Source: Burkholderia sp. PAMC 26561
GTDB lineage: Bacteria > Pseudomonadota > Gammaproteobacteria > Burkholderiales > Burkholderiaceae
Direction: 5' to 3'
NCBI RefSeq assembly: GCF_001557535.2
Contig: NZ_CP014315.1
Span: 558,001-622,000 of the forward strand
Length of the DNA: 64,000 nucleotides
Shown here piece by piece: positions 10,196 through 19,088 of the stretch. A model generated the notes under the pieces. That model worked only from the letters and a program-made list of their open reading frames with translations, did no database searches and was not told where the DNA came from. Every line of letters starts with the position of its first letter. Positions within the stretch are counted from its first letter, which is position 1. Both the position numbers and the translations under genes were made by a program.

Positions 10196-11125
10196 TCACC
10201 CATAAAAATTCGCGCGTGGGTCGAACTCGAACGCCTCGCGCAAGGCGTTGTAGGCGGCTTTCTTGGCATCGGTATCGGCGCGGGGCAGGACGATGCCGAG
10301 CACCACATAAAGATCGCCGGCCGGGTTGCCGGGAATGCCTCGGCCCCTGAGCCTCAGGCGCCGTCCCGCCGCGGAGCCGGCCGGGACGTTCATGGTCACC
10401 TGACCGGAAGGCGTCGGTACGACGACCTCCGCGCCCAGCGCGGCTTCCCACGGCGCCACGGGAAGATCGAGCGTCACGTCGCGGCCATCGACTCGATACC
10501 GCTTGTGTTCCTCGAGCGTGACTTCCAGGTACAAGTCGCCCGCCGGCGCGTTTCCGGTGCCGGCGCCGCCCTGGCCGGCGAGCCGGAGGCGCTGGCCGTC
10601 GAGAATGCCTTTCGGAATCGATACATCGAGCGTGCGGGTTTGATAAGTGACGCGTCCGTGGTCATCGACGGATGGCATTTGCAGCGTAAAAGTCCGCTGT
10701 GCGCCGTTATACGTGTCCTCCAGGCTCACCGATACCCGCGCGTGATGGTCCTCGCCGCGCCAGTCGAACGATTGGGAGCGCGGCGCATGGCGTTGGCGCG
10801 CACCGAAGAGATCGCTGAAGAAGTCGTCCGTATCCTGCGCGCCGCCGGCTCCCTGATACTCGAAACCATCGCTGACATCCGGGCGCGGACGAATCTCATC
10901 GCCGTCCTTGAGACCCGTGCCGAGGGCATCGAATGCGGCGCGCTTTTCCGGGTCTCTGAGCACCTGATACGCCTCGCCTACCTCCTTGAAGCGTGACTCG
11001 GCATCTGCGTCCTTGTTCAGGTCCGGGTGAAACTTGCGCGCGAGCTTGCGATGCGCAGTCTTGATTTCCGCCTCGGTGGCCGTTCGCGGGACACCCATCA
11101 CGGCGTAATAATCCTTGTATTTCAT
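10196..11125 (-). CDS. cbpA: DnaJ-type co-chaperone / curved-DNA-binding protein CbpA
   Basis: Protein of 309 residues. The N-terminal J-domain (residues 1-70) has the normal spacing from DYYAVMGVPRTATEAEIK to ARKFHPDLNKD. The J-domain tripeptide reads HPD, and a Gly-rich linker follows. The C-terminal half has two DnaJ_C beta domains without the zinc-finger cysteines of DnaJ. It activates DnaK and binds curved DNA. It forms an operon with cbpM. The region upstream (11126-11235) is AT-rich and holds the promoter. Confidence 0.92.
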   Translation of the reverse strand: MKYKDYYAVMGVPRTATEAEIKTAHRKLARKFHPDLNKDADAESRFKEVGEAYQVLRDPEKRAAFDALGTGLKDGDEIRPRPDVSDGFEYQGAGGAQDTDDFFSDLFGARQRHAPRSQSFDWRGEDHHARVSVSLEDTYNGAQRTFTLQMPSVDDHGRVTYQTRTLDVSIPKGILDGQRLRLAGQGGAGTGNAPAGDLYLEVTLEEHKRYRVDGRDVTLDLPVAPWEAALGAEVVVPTPSGQVTMNVPAGSAAGRRLRLRGRGIPGNPAGDLYVVLGIVLPRADTDAKKAAYNALREAFEFDPRANFYG

Positions 11126-11235
11126 GGTTTAGCCTGTTTCGTCTAATCGATAGACCCACACTGACAAGGTGACCTGCGGCCCTGACGGCAAGCTGTCTCA
11201 TTAATATACAAGTATGTGCCCAAGCCGTCGAACGC

Positions 11236-11949
11236 TTACAGAAAAGCGTGCAGCGCGTCGGCCGCCACGAAAAGCGCGACCGTCTGCTTCACATGCGAGC
11301 GGATATCTCCGCGGATTTCATCGAGGTCTTCGCCCATCAAGCCTCGCATGAGCATCGGGGAGACGATTGCATCCAGGAGTTGGGTTGCCAGCGCGTGCGC
11401 GTGCCGTTTGTTCGCGGCCTGTGTGCGGGCGTCGAGGGAGCGTCCCGAGTGTTCGGCGATCATGGTCGCCACCGCTTCGACTGCGCGCGACCTGCCGGCG
11501 TCGCTCGTGAGTTTCGCCAGCGATGGAAACCGCGGCGCATCCGCCACCACCATCCGTATGAGCGCGATCACTTCGTCGCTTAGCAAGCGCGTGACGAGCG
11601 TCTGCGTCACGGCAACGAGCCGTTGCGGGAGTTCCGCCGATTGCGGCGCGTCATACACGAGTTGCAGACTGCGTTCGCAGTTGCGCTTGACCACTTCCGA
11701 AAACAGCGCTTCCTTGCCGCTATAGCGGCTGTAGAGCGTCGCCTTGCCCGCGCCCGCCGCCTCGGCGATACGTTCAAGCGATGCCCCGCCGAACCCGTGC
11801 TGAAGGAACATGGCCGTGGCGGCATCGAGGATCCGCTCTTCGACGTCACCCGCCATTGCGTTCGACGGACGGCCTTTCTTGCGCGAGAAGATCGACCTGA
11901 TCGGGCAGGGCGAGACATCTGCATCAACACTTTTCGGGGTGCGGCTCAC
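11236..11949 (-). CDS. TetR-family repressor of the adjacent efflux operon
   Basis: TetR regulator of 237 residues. The HTH lies near residues 40-80 (ILDAATAMFLQHGFGG followed by SLERIAEAAGAGKATLYSRYSG), and a C-terminal ligand domain follows. It is divergent from the emrA-emrB-nodT operon with only 109 bp between the starts. A perfect palindrome lies between them. This is the standard layout for a drug-responsive repressor of a tripartite pump. An N-terminal extension of about 35 residues before the HTH is unusual, so the true start may be an internal one such as the Met near residue 32. Confidence 0.88.
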   Translation of the reverse strand: MSRTPKSVDADVSPCPIRSIFSRKKGRPSNAMAGDVEERILDAATAMFLQHGFGGASLERIAEAAGAGKATLYSRYSGKEALFSEVVKRNCERSLQLVYDAPQSAELPQRLVAVTQTLVTRLLSDEVIALIRMVVADAPRFPSLAKLTSDAGRSRAVEAVATMIAEHSGRSLDARTQAANKRHAHALATQLLDAIVSPMLMRGLMGEDLDEIRGDIRSHVKQTVALFVAADALHAFL

Positions 11950-11996
11950 AACTGTTCCTTCGCGAATTACCTGACCGGATTATCGCAGGCTTTTTG

Positions 11997-12023
11997 AATA
12001 GAACGATACCGTTCCGTTCTATT
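11997..12023. promoter_or_regulatory. Palindromic TetR operator upstream of emrA
   Basis: Perfect 9-bp inverted repeat, AATAGAACG at 11997-12005 and CGTTCTATT at 12015-12023, with a 9-bp spacer. It lies in the 109-bp region between the divergent TetR and emrA genes, 35 bp before the emrA start. Size and placement fit a TetR dimer site controlling both directions. Confidence 0.7.
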
Positions 12024-12058
12024 GTAGAATGCATCTCAATATTATTTTGGAGAATGCA

Positions 12059-13183
12059 ATGGCCGGAAGTGAAAGCGAAAACAGTACGCCCTCCGGCGGC
12101 GAAAAGCCCGAAGGCGACGACGCGCAAACAAAGGGGCAGGAACAGGAAACATCCAAGCCGATGAGCCCGGGGCGCAAGCGCCTGAACGCGGTGATCGGTG
12201 GCGTGGTGCTGCTGGTTTGCGTGGTTGCGGGCGTGGCGTACTGGCTGCACAGCCGGCATTATGAAAGCACTGACGACGCTTTCATTGACAGCAATCAGAG
12301 CCAGATTGCGTCGCAGGTGAGCGGGCGGGTCATCGAACTGCTTGTAGCCGATAACCAGCATGTCGAGAAGAATCAGCCGCTCTTGCGCATTGACCGGCGC
12401 GACTTTGAAGTGAAGCTCGAACAAGCCGAAGCCCAGGAAGCCAATGCCGTGGCGCAAGTCGCGCAGGCGCGTGCCGACCTGCTTTACCAGACGGCGAGCC
12501 TGGCGCAACAGATCTCGCAAGTGCGCGTGGCGCAAGCCGACCTGACGCAGGCGCAGCAGGACCTGACCCGCTTCACGGGAACGGACCCCGCCGCCATCAC
12601 GCGCCAGCAACTCGAACAAAGCCAGGCGACGACCAAGAGCGCGCTTGCCAAGCTCGACAGCGCCAAACAGGCGGTCCAGGCGGGCGAGGCGCAGGTTGCA
12701 TCGCAGAAAACGAAGATCGATGCCGCGCTGGCGTCGGTGCGGCAGAATCATGCCGATGTTGACAACGCCAGGCTGCAACTGAGCTACACGGAAGTGCTCG
12801 CGCCGCAAGCCGGGAAGGTGACGCGCCGCACCGTGAACCTCGGCAACTACGTCACGCCCGGTCAGGCGCTGGTCGCGGTCGTGCCCGACGAGATGTGGGT
12901 CACCGCCAACTTCAAGGAGACGCAGCTCGTTCACATGAACGTGGGGCAAGCGGTCGATGTCACCGTCGATGCTTATCCGGACACTGTCCTTCACGCGCAC
13001 GTGGAAAGCCTCCAGCGCGGGACGGGTTCGGTGTTCAGCAGCCTGCCCGCGGAAAACGCGACGGGTAATTACGTGAAGGTCGTGCAGCGCCTGCCTGTGA
13101 AGATCGTCTTCGATGGCGACGACTGGCGTCATCTGCCGCTCGCGCCCGGCCTTTCGGTCAGCCCACGCGTGACGGTGCGATAA
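12059..13183 (+). CDS. EmrA-like periplasmic adaptor (HlyD family) of an MFS efflux pump
   Basis: Membrane fusion protein of 374 residues. A charged cytoplasmic tail is followed by one membrane segment (about residues 45-66), the HlyD/EmrA motif STDDAFIDSNQSQIASQVSG, a long Gln/Ala-rich coiled coil and a second lipoyl half (APQAGKVTRRTVNLGNYV). The ATG at 12059 has GGAG six bases upstream and is preferred to the in-frame ATG at 12029. It links the inner-membrane EmrB-like pump to the outer-membrane NodT-like channel. The operon is compact: EmrB follows after two bases. Confidence 0.92.
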   Translation: MAGSESENSTPSGGEKPEGDDAQTKGQEQETSKPMSPGRKRLNAVIGGVVLLVCVVAGVAYWLHSRHYESTDDAFIDSNQSQIASQVSGRVIELLVADNQHVEKNQPLLRIDRRDFEVKLEQAEAQEANAVAQVAQARADLLYQTASLAQQISQVRVAQADLTQAQQDLTRFTGTDPAAITRQQLEQSQATTKSALAKLDSAKQAVQAGEAQVASQKTKIDAALASVRQNHADVDNARLQLSYTEVLAPQAGKVTRRTVNLGNYVTPGQALVAVVPDEMWVTANFKETQLVHMNVGQAVDVTVDAYPDTVLHAHVESLQRGTGSVFSSLPAENATGNYVKVVQRLPVKIVFDGDDWRHLPLAPGLSVSPRVTVR

Positions 13184-13185
13184 GC

Positions 13186-14715
13186 ATGGCCACCACTCAC
13201 GTAGCGTTGCCCCGGTCGGCGGCGGGGCCGTTCAACCCGTGGCTGATCGCGGTCATCGTGTCGATTGCGACCTTCATGGAAGTGCTCGACACCACCATCG
13301 CGAACGTGGCGCTCCGGCATATTGCCGGCGGCCTGGGCGCGAGTCTCGACCAGAGCACGTACATCACGACCAGCTATCTCGTGAGCAACGCGATCGTCTT
13401 GCCGATCAGCGGCTGGCTCGCAAACGTGATCGGCCGCAAGCGGTTCTACATGATCTGCGTGTTGCTGTTCACGGTCAGTTCGGTGGCGTGCGGATTCGCG
13501 ACCTCGTTGCCGATGATGATCGTCTTTCGCGTGTTGCAAGGGCTTGGCGGCGGTGGACTGGCGCCTGTCGAGCAAAGCATTTTCGCTGACACGTTCACAC
13601 CCGAAAAACGCGCGATGGCATTCGCGCTGTACGGCTTCACGGTCGTCACGGCGCCCGCCATCGGACCGATGCTCGGCGGCTGGATCACCGAGAACTACTC
13701 GTGGCACTGGGTGTTCCTGATCAACCTGCCGGTGGGGATGGTGTCGCTGGTGCTCACGTGGATGTTCGTGAGCGACAGCAAGCTCGTGCAGCAGGAGCGG
13801 CGTGCGCTGCTCGATAAAGGGCTGCGAATCGACTATCTCGGGTTCTTCCTGGTGGCGGTCGGTTTCGGCTGCCTGCAGATCGTGCTCGACAAGTTCGAAC
13901 GCGAGGACGGGTTTTCATCGAACTTCATCTGTTCGTTTTCGGCGGTCGCGTGCGTTGCGCTGATCGCGCTGGTCATTCGCGAACTGACCGTGGCCCAGCC
14001 GATCGTGAACCTGCGGCTTTTCAAATCGCGGGCGTTTGCCATCAGTTGCAGCGTGATGTTCGCGTTCGGCTTCATCATCAACAGCACGACGCAGATCCTC
14101 CCGCAATTCACGCAGGAACTGCTGGGTTACGACGCAACCAATGCCGGTTTGACGCTGGGTCTTGGGGGCCTCGTCACGCTGTTTTTCATGCCGATAGCCG
14201 GCGTGGTGACCGGGCGCGTGTTCCAGCCCAAATGGCTCGTCATGATGTCGCTCGCGGGCACCGGCGTCGCACTGCTTCATACCGCCGGGCTCAATCTGAA
14301 CATCGGGTTCTGGGATGTATCGTTGTCGCGGCTTTATCAGGTCATCTGGCTGCCGTTCCTCTTCATTCCGCTTTCGACCGTGCAGTTCATCGGCATTCCG
14401 CCGAAAGAAAACAACAACGCGTCGGCGCTCATCAACATGATGCGCAATCTTGGCGGCAGTTTCGGTGTGTCGCTGGTGACAACGCAGCTCGCGTGGCGGG
14501 ACCAGTTCCACCATGCGCGGCTCGCCGAACACATCACGCCATACAACGGCTTTGTCAATTCGCTCGGATCGATTGCCAGCAGGGTCGAGCAGCAGGCGTC
14601 TGTCTTGAGTTACCTCGATGTGTTCATCACGCTGGGCGTCATTTCGCTCGTGCTGTGTCCCATCTGTTTGTTGTTGCCGAAGCTGCCGAAGGGGGCACAG
14701 GTCAATGCGCATTGA
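13186..14715 (+). CDS. EmrB/QacA-type DHA2 family MFS efflux transporter
   Basis: Fourteen-helix proton/drug antiporter of 509 residues. It carries the DHA2 N-terminal signature (FMEVLDTTIANVALRHIAGG), motif A (GWLANVIGRKRF) and motif C (FTVVTAPAIGPMLGG), normal for this family. It sits between the EmrA-like adaptor and the outer-membrane factor. Its last 11 bases overlap the start of the next gene. Expected role: export of hydrophobic toxic compounds, under control of the divergent TetR protein. Confidence 0.93.
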   Translation: MATTHVALPRSAAGPFNPWLIAVIVSIATFMEVLDTTIANVALRHIAGGLGASLDQSTYITTSYLVSNAIVLPISGWLANVIGRKRFYMICVLLFTVSSVACGFATSLPMMIVFRVLQGLGGGGLAPVEQSIFADTFTPEKRAMAFALYGFTVVTAPAIGPMLGGWITENYSWHWVFLINLPVGMVSLVLTWMFVSDSKLVQQERRALLDKGLRIDYLGFFLVAVGFGCLQIVLDKFEREDGFSSNFICSFSAVACVALIALVIRELTVAQPIVNLRLFKSRAFAISCSVMFAFGFIINSTTQILPQFTQELLGYDATNAGLTLGLGGLVTLFFMPIAGVVTGRVFQPKWLVMMSLAGTGVALLHTAGLNLNIGFWDVSLSRLYQVIWLPFLFIPLSTVQFIGIPPKENNNASALINMMRNLGGSFGVSLVTTQLAWRDQFHHARLAEHITPYNGFVNSLGSIASRVEQQASVLSYLDVFITLGVISLVLCPICLLLPKLPKGAQVNAH

Positions 14716-16249
14716 TTATCGATGGATTCCGTTTGTCGTCTTCCTGTCCGCCTGCACGATGGGTCCCAACTTCGAGCATCCCGCGCTGCAGACGCCGCAA
14801 TGGTCCCCGCCGGCCAAAACTGACGACACGAGCTCGGTTGCGGTACCTGAGCCGATCGATCCGCTGTGGTGGAACAGCTTCGGCGATCCGCTTTTGACAG
14901 AGCTGGTCAAGCGCGCTATAGACAGTAACCTGGATATCAAGGTCGCGGCGGCACGGGTCGCCGAATCGCGTGCGCAACTTGGGCAGGCGAAAGCGGATGA
15001 GTTCCCTACGCTCAATGGCAACGCGTCATACACACGCGAACTTCAGAGCGCCGATGGCGTCATCGGTTTGCTCGGGGGCAGCGGGTCACCATCGGCCACT
15101 GATACAAACGGGCTCGGTGGACGGCAGGGCGGTGTGCCGACGCAATCGACGGGAAGCGCACTGCCGCCGTTCAACCTGTTCCAGTATGGCTTCGATGCAT
15201 CGTGGGAAGTCGACTTATGGGGCCGCGTCCGGCGCACTGCAGAAAACGCGAGCGCCACCGCCGATGCTCAAAACGAAGCGCGGCATGACGCGATCGTCTC
15301 GACTGCTGCCGAAGTTGCCCGCGATTATCTGAACCTGCGCGGAACGCAAGAGAAGCTGCGGATCACGCGCGAGAATCTGGCGTTCGCGCAGCGCACTGTG
15401 GAACTCACGAACGAGCGCGCGAAGCACGGACTCGCCACGGATCTGGATGTTGCCAATGCTCAGAGCCAGGCCGAAACGAACGCCGCCGATATCCCGCAGC
15501 AAGAGCAGCAGGAAGCGAAGCTCATCAACGCAATTGGGGTGTTGCTCGGCGAATATCCGCAAGCGCTTGCGGCGCAGTTGACGCCCGCTTCGGCCGTGCC
15601 GATGGCGCCGCCGCGCGTGCCGATCGGGCTTTCATCGGAACTGGCGCGGCGCAGGCCGGATATCCGCGAGGCGGATGCGCAGCTTCATGCGGCAACGGCG
15701 AGTATCGGCGCGGCGAAGGCGGACTTTTTCCCGAAGATCACGCTGTCGGGGAGCGTCGCCATCCAGGCCACGCAGTTCACGAATATGGGTAGCTGGGGGG
15801 CGCGCAGCTATAGCGCGGGGCCAAGCCTTTCGATTCCGATCTTCGAGGGCGGACGGTTGCGTGCGACGCTCGCGTTGAGGGAAGCGCAGCAGCAGGAGGC
15901 GGCGATTACGTATCGGAAGACGGTGCTGTCGGCGTTTCAGGAAGTCGATGACGCGCTCACAGGCTTTGCCTCCGAACAGCGTCGCCGGGACCGGCTGGAT
16001 GCAAGTGTGCAGGCGTCGAAGCGAGCGCTGGATATTGCAAACAAGCGCTATGTCAGGGGGCTGTCGAACTACCTCGATGTGTTGACGGCGCAGAAGGCGT
16101 TGCTGACAAGCGAGCAGCAATGGGTCGACAGTACGGCGACTGTTTCTACGAATCTTGTTTCGCTTTATAAGGCGCTGGGCGGCGGGTGGGATGTTGAAGG
16201 TGCGGAGTATGCGGGAGGAGGGGTGGTGGGTACGGCTGGGCGGGAATGA
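14705..16249 (+). CDS. NodT/OprM-type outer-membrane efflux lipoprotein
   Basis: Outer-membrane factor of 514 residues. The start at 14705 gives a lipoprotein signal ending in a lipobox (VVFLSAC). The open frame extends to 14618, but that part lies inside emrB and lacks a signal. Two OEP repeats with long alpha-helices follow (around residues 60-250 and 310-480). The family motif SSELARRRPDIREADAQLHA is visible. It completes the tripartite pump. The 5' end overlaps emrB by 11 bp. The C-terminus ends in a Gly-rich low-complexity tail. Confidence 0.92.
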   Translation: MRIDYRWIPFVVFLSACTMGPNFEHPALQTPQWSPPAKTDDTSSVAVPEPIDPLWWNSFGDPLLTELVKRAIDSNLDIKVAAARVAESRAQLGQAKADEFPTLNGNASYTRELQSADGVIGLLGGSGSPSATDTNGLGGRQGGVPTQSTGSALPPFNLFQYGFDASWEVDLWGRVRRTAENASATADAQNEARHDAIVSTAAEVARDYLNLRGTQEKLRITRENLAFAQRTVELTNERAKHGLATDLDVANAQSQAETNAADIPQQEQQEAKLINAIGVLLGEYPQALAAQLTPASAVPMAPPRVPIGLSSELARRRPDIREADAQLHAATASIGAAKADFFPKITLSGSVAIQATQFTNMGSWGARSYSAGPSLSIPIFEGGRLRATLALREAQQQEAAITYRKTVLSAFQEVDDALTGFASEQRRRDRLDASVQASKRALDIANKRYVRGLSNYLDVLTAQKALLTSEQQWVDSTATVSTNLVSLYKALGGGWDVEGAEYAGGGVVGTAGRE

Positions 16250-16434
16250 GGTTGGTGGGTGATGGATGTTGGGGGTGGTGGCCGCTGGCTGGTGGCAGAA
16301 ACCGGCCAGAGGACTAAACCGCTCGCGCGGTAGGCCCTCCGTTTGAGACATGTGGTTTTTCGAAAGGGACCCGGCTTGGTTTCCTATGTTGATTGAGGAG
16401 GCGATCCGCCTCGTTACTCGACAGGAGCCGAGCA

Positions 16435-17172
16435 ATGACGACATCCACCGAAGCTATCAACCCGTTACGCCAGCGCATGATGGACGACATGCGCATGCGT
16501 CGCCTCGCGCCGACCACGCAATCCAACTACCTTCGCGTCGTATGCCAGTTCACAGTCTTCCTCGGACGCTCGCCCGACACCGCGACCGTTGAGAATTGCG
16601 ACGCTACCGTTGCATCTAGTTGACCGCGGCGTGTCGCCGGTCTCTCTAAACGCCGCGATCACCGGGCGCACTTTGCCCGTCATCCTCAGTCGCGATGAAG
16701 TGGGTCGACTGATCGCAGCAGCCAGTAATCTCAAGCATCAGACGGCGCTCGCTGTTGCTTATCGGACCGGATTGCGCGCGAGTGAAGTGGCAGTCCTGAA
16801 GGTCGGTGACATCGACAGCCAGCGCATGACGCGTTGGAAGGACTACCGTGTGAATGGAAGTACAAGACCATGACACTCGAAGCCGATGAGTTCGTGCGAC
16901 GGTTCCTGCTGCACGTGCTGCCGGGCGGCTTCCACAGCATCCGTCATTACGGTCTGCTCGCGAACTCTTCGCGGCGCGAGAATCTCGCGAAGATACGCGA
17001 GTTGCTTGGCGTAGTGCCTGCCCTTATCGAAACCAATGCCGACGTTGTAGCCACAGCCGCGGTACCGTCAACCTTTGTTTGCCGGCACTGCGGTTCGCCG
17101 ATGATCATCATCGACATACTGCAACGTAGCAGACCTAACCGGGCGCCACCGGTTGAGCGAGCCTACGCATGA
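16435..17172 (+). pseudogene. Eroded IS91-type element: integrase plus transposase C-terminus
   Basis: Three pieces of one mobile module are readable. From 16435 a tyrosine-recombinase N-terminal SAM-like domain (PLRQRMMDDMRMRRLAPTTQ) ends at a stop near 16621. From about 16615 in another frame the catalytic-domain start (RTLPVILSRDEVGRLIAAA) follows with the text between missing. From about 16835 the sequence jumps to the C-terminal part of a Y2 (IS91-type) transposase (TLEADEFVRRFLLHVLPGG and IRHYGLLANSSRRENLAK). In intact elements these are two full-length genes. The 6-bp hairpin GAGGCG/CGCCTC at 16398-16412 precedes it. It is certainly non-functional. Confidence 0.8.
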
Positions 17173-17899
17173 GCGCCATCATGTCAGCGTGCACCGATCG
17201 ACTATCGGCTCTTCGGCAACGAGAGCCTAAAGAAGACGCTTGCGCGCATCGCACCAAACCAGCAGTTTGGCGCTCGTCAAACCCTCCACATAGCGATACC
17301 TGCACTGCCGCTGCCACGATCTTGCTGATTTAGGCTCACCGTCATCCGCGTTTCAATTTATCCCACGAACGATCCGCCTTGATAAATCGCCACAGCAGTG
17401 AACGTTTCGATCACATCGGAGCAGTCCGCGGTTTCCTCCCTTGGGCTTGTAGGACGCCTGCCCGCCCGATTCTGCGCGACTTCGCCTGCACGCGGGTCAG
17501 AGCAGGCATCCTACAACCCTAAACAGTTATAGCCGCTCGCCCTCCTACTAATTTGTCATTGGAATGGCCGACCCGCCTTCATAACCTGTCGGACGCCTTG
17601 TTATGACCGACAAGCGGAAATCACGTGTCGATCCGGTCGGTGGCACCTTTCCCTCAAACGGGCGACGAAACAATAGACGTGACGTTGCATTCCTTCGCCA
17701 TGGCGACGATGACTTTCTTCAGAAATTTACTGTGGAGTGTTGCGACTCGACGGCGTAAATCGTCTATTTCGAGCGCTGCAATCCATAAGTCGATCTGCAA
17801 AAAGCGGCCCCAATCGAAAACATATTTGGCGGTTCGAACACATTCCTTGCCGACGCCTTGATCCAAAAGGTCGTGACGGCGGACAGCCTTCAAAAGTTC
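17173..17899. other. Gene-free region downstream of the IS91 remnant
   Basis: No convincing coding sequence. The first about 150 bases probably belong to the right end of the eroded IS91-type element. A 70-bp inverted-repeat structure lies at 17447-17516. Small open frames here (for example 17654-17893 on the minus strand) have no recognisable domain and no good ribosome site. Confidence 0.5.
17447..17516. repeat. Imperfect 15-bp inverted repeat forming a 70-nt hairpin
   Basis: TTGTAGGACGCCTGC at 17447-17461 pairs with GCAGGCATCCTACAA at 17502-17516, with one non-Watson-Crick position. The 40-base loop contains a further short CCCGC/GCGGG pairing. It is outside any gene. It could be a REP/MITE-like element, a small structured RNA or an element end. 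Confidence 0.55.
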
Positions 17900-19015
17900 T
17901 TATGTCCCGGACCTAGGCGTGTGTATCGGGAAGACGACCATCGCGGTGACGATGCCAAGCGCGCCCCCGAGCAGCGTCTCCCAGGCCCGTGCAGTAAGGA
18001 GCGCGTATGAATGTACACCGCTTACCGCGAGCGTCACGATCAACGTAAAGGCGAACGCCGCACAGGCAATGTCGTAGCGCTCTGGTAACGCCATCGCATA
18101 GATGACCATTGCGATTGCGGCCGCAGCCCAGACCACGAGCGGCGCGTGTTCGGCGATCGGCAAACAGGCGAGCCCGAGCGGAACGCCAATCAGCGTGCCG
18201 ATTATCCGGCGACGCACCCGGTCTACCGTGCCGGTTGCCGAACCGGCGACGACGTAGGTGCACGCGGTGATCGCCCAGGCGGACTCCTCAAGCCCGACCA
18301 GACCGTTCAGAACGACGATGACCGACGCGCCGATGGCAGCCTGGAATCCCATGCATAACTCGGGCGAGTATCTGCCCGGAACGACTTGCGTGTCGGCGGC
18401 TAGCACGGCCAGCGTGACAGGCCGCTCAGCCGGCCCGCTGAGCATCCGCGGCACGACCGACGCCAGCGCAGCGATCAGTGTGGCGATCGCGATCGCCACT
18501 ACGTCGTCCGTTGTCAAACGAGCGCCGTAAGCGAGTAACTCGCCAATATAAATCTGGGACCCGATGCCTGCGCCTAGCACGCCAAATCGTTTGAGATAGC
18601 CGACAAGGAACGCGCCTGTCACTAAAACCATTTCCGGACCCGCTCGGCCGGTCGAGCGCAGCGCCTCGGACAGGAATACGAACAGAAGCGCACCTAAGCC
18701 CGCAGAAAGGCTCAGTAACGCGAGATCGCGAGCGGACTCGGCTCGTGTACATTTTCCCTCGGACACGCTTGCCCACAGTGCGAAGCTTCCAGCGAGGTAG
18801 CTGAGTGGGATGCTGCCCGGCACGTGATGAGCAATATCCTGCAACGCTCCCAATCCAGCCGCGATGCCGTACGCCGTGACGAGCCGAAGCCCTTTGATGC
18901 GTCGGTGCGTGCCGGGATCGACGTGGTCCAGCCAGCGTCCGAGTGCTGGGACCTGAGGCGGGGCACGTCGTGACTTATCGCCTTGATCCGGAGAGCGCTG
19001 CGGGCTGTCGTTCAT
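17900..19015 (-). CDS. FUSC-family inner-membrane protein
   Basis: Protein of 371 residues with a short basic soluble N-terminus and two clusters of hydrophobic helices. This is the duplicated half-module layout of the FUSC/aromatic acid exporter superfamily (segments near residues 55-160 and 230-365). The start at 19015 is chosen because the upstream in-frame extension to 19159 is Arg/Pro-rich and overlaps the LuxR gene. It lacks the large cytoplasmic domain of AaeB-type exporters. It lies next to a LuxR-type regulator in the same direction, which may control it. Confidence 0.75.
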   Translation of the reverse strand: MNDSPQRSPDQGDKSRRAPPQVPALGRWLDHVDPGTHRRIKGLRLVTAYGIAAGLGALQDIAHHVPGSIPLSYLAGSFALWASVSEGKCTRAESARDLALLSLSAGLGALLFVFLSEALRSTGRAGPEMVLVTGAFLVGYLKRFGVLGAGIGSQIYIGELLAYGARLTTDDVVAIAIATLIAALASVVPRMLSGPAERPVTLAVLAADTQVVPGRYSPELCMGFQAAIGASVIVVLNGLVGLEESAWAITACTYVVAGSATGTVDRVRRRIIGTLIGVPLGLACLPIAEHAPLVVWAAAAIAMVIYAMALPERYDIACAAFAFTLIVTLAVSGVHSYALLTARAWETLLGGALGIVTAMVVFPIHTPRSGT

Positions 19016-19088
19016 TGGTGGCTGTCCATGACCTCGTCGGGGGAATTCTGGTCGGCTATGAAATGCTCGGCGCGCGCCGTGAACTGGC

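Noticed and set aside
9764..10996. 410-residue plus-strand frame across cbpM and cbpA
   Set aside because: Both cbp genes on the other strand have clear family motifs; this is a shadow that even begins inside the hairpin.
11924..13132. 402-residue minus-strand frame
   Set aside because: Antisense of the EmrA-like gene; that gene has strong motifs and a ribosome site.
17654..17893. 79-residue minus-strand frame next to the FUSC gene
   Set aside because: No recognisable domain or ribosome site in a region with IS debris; not enough evidence for a gene.
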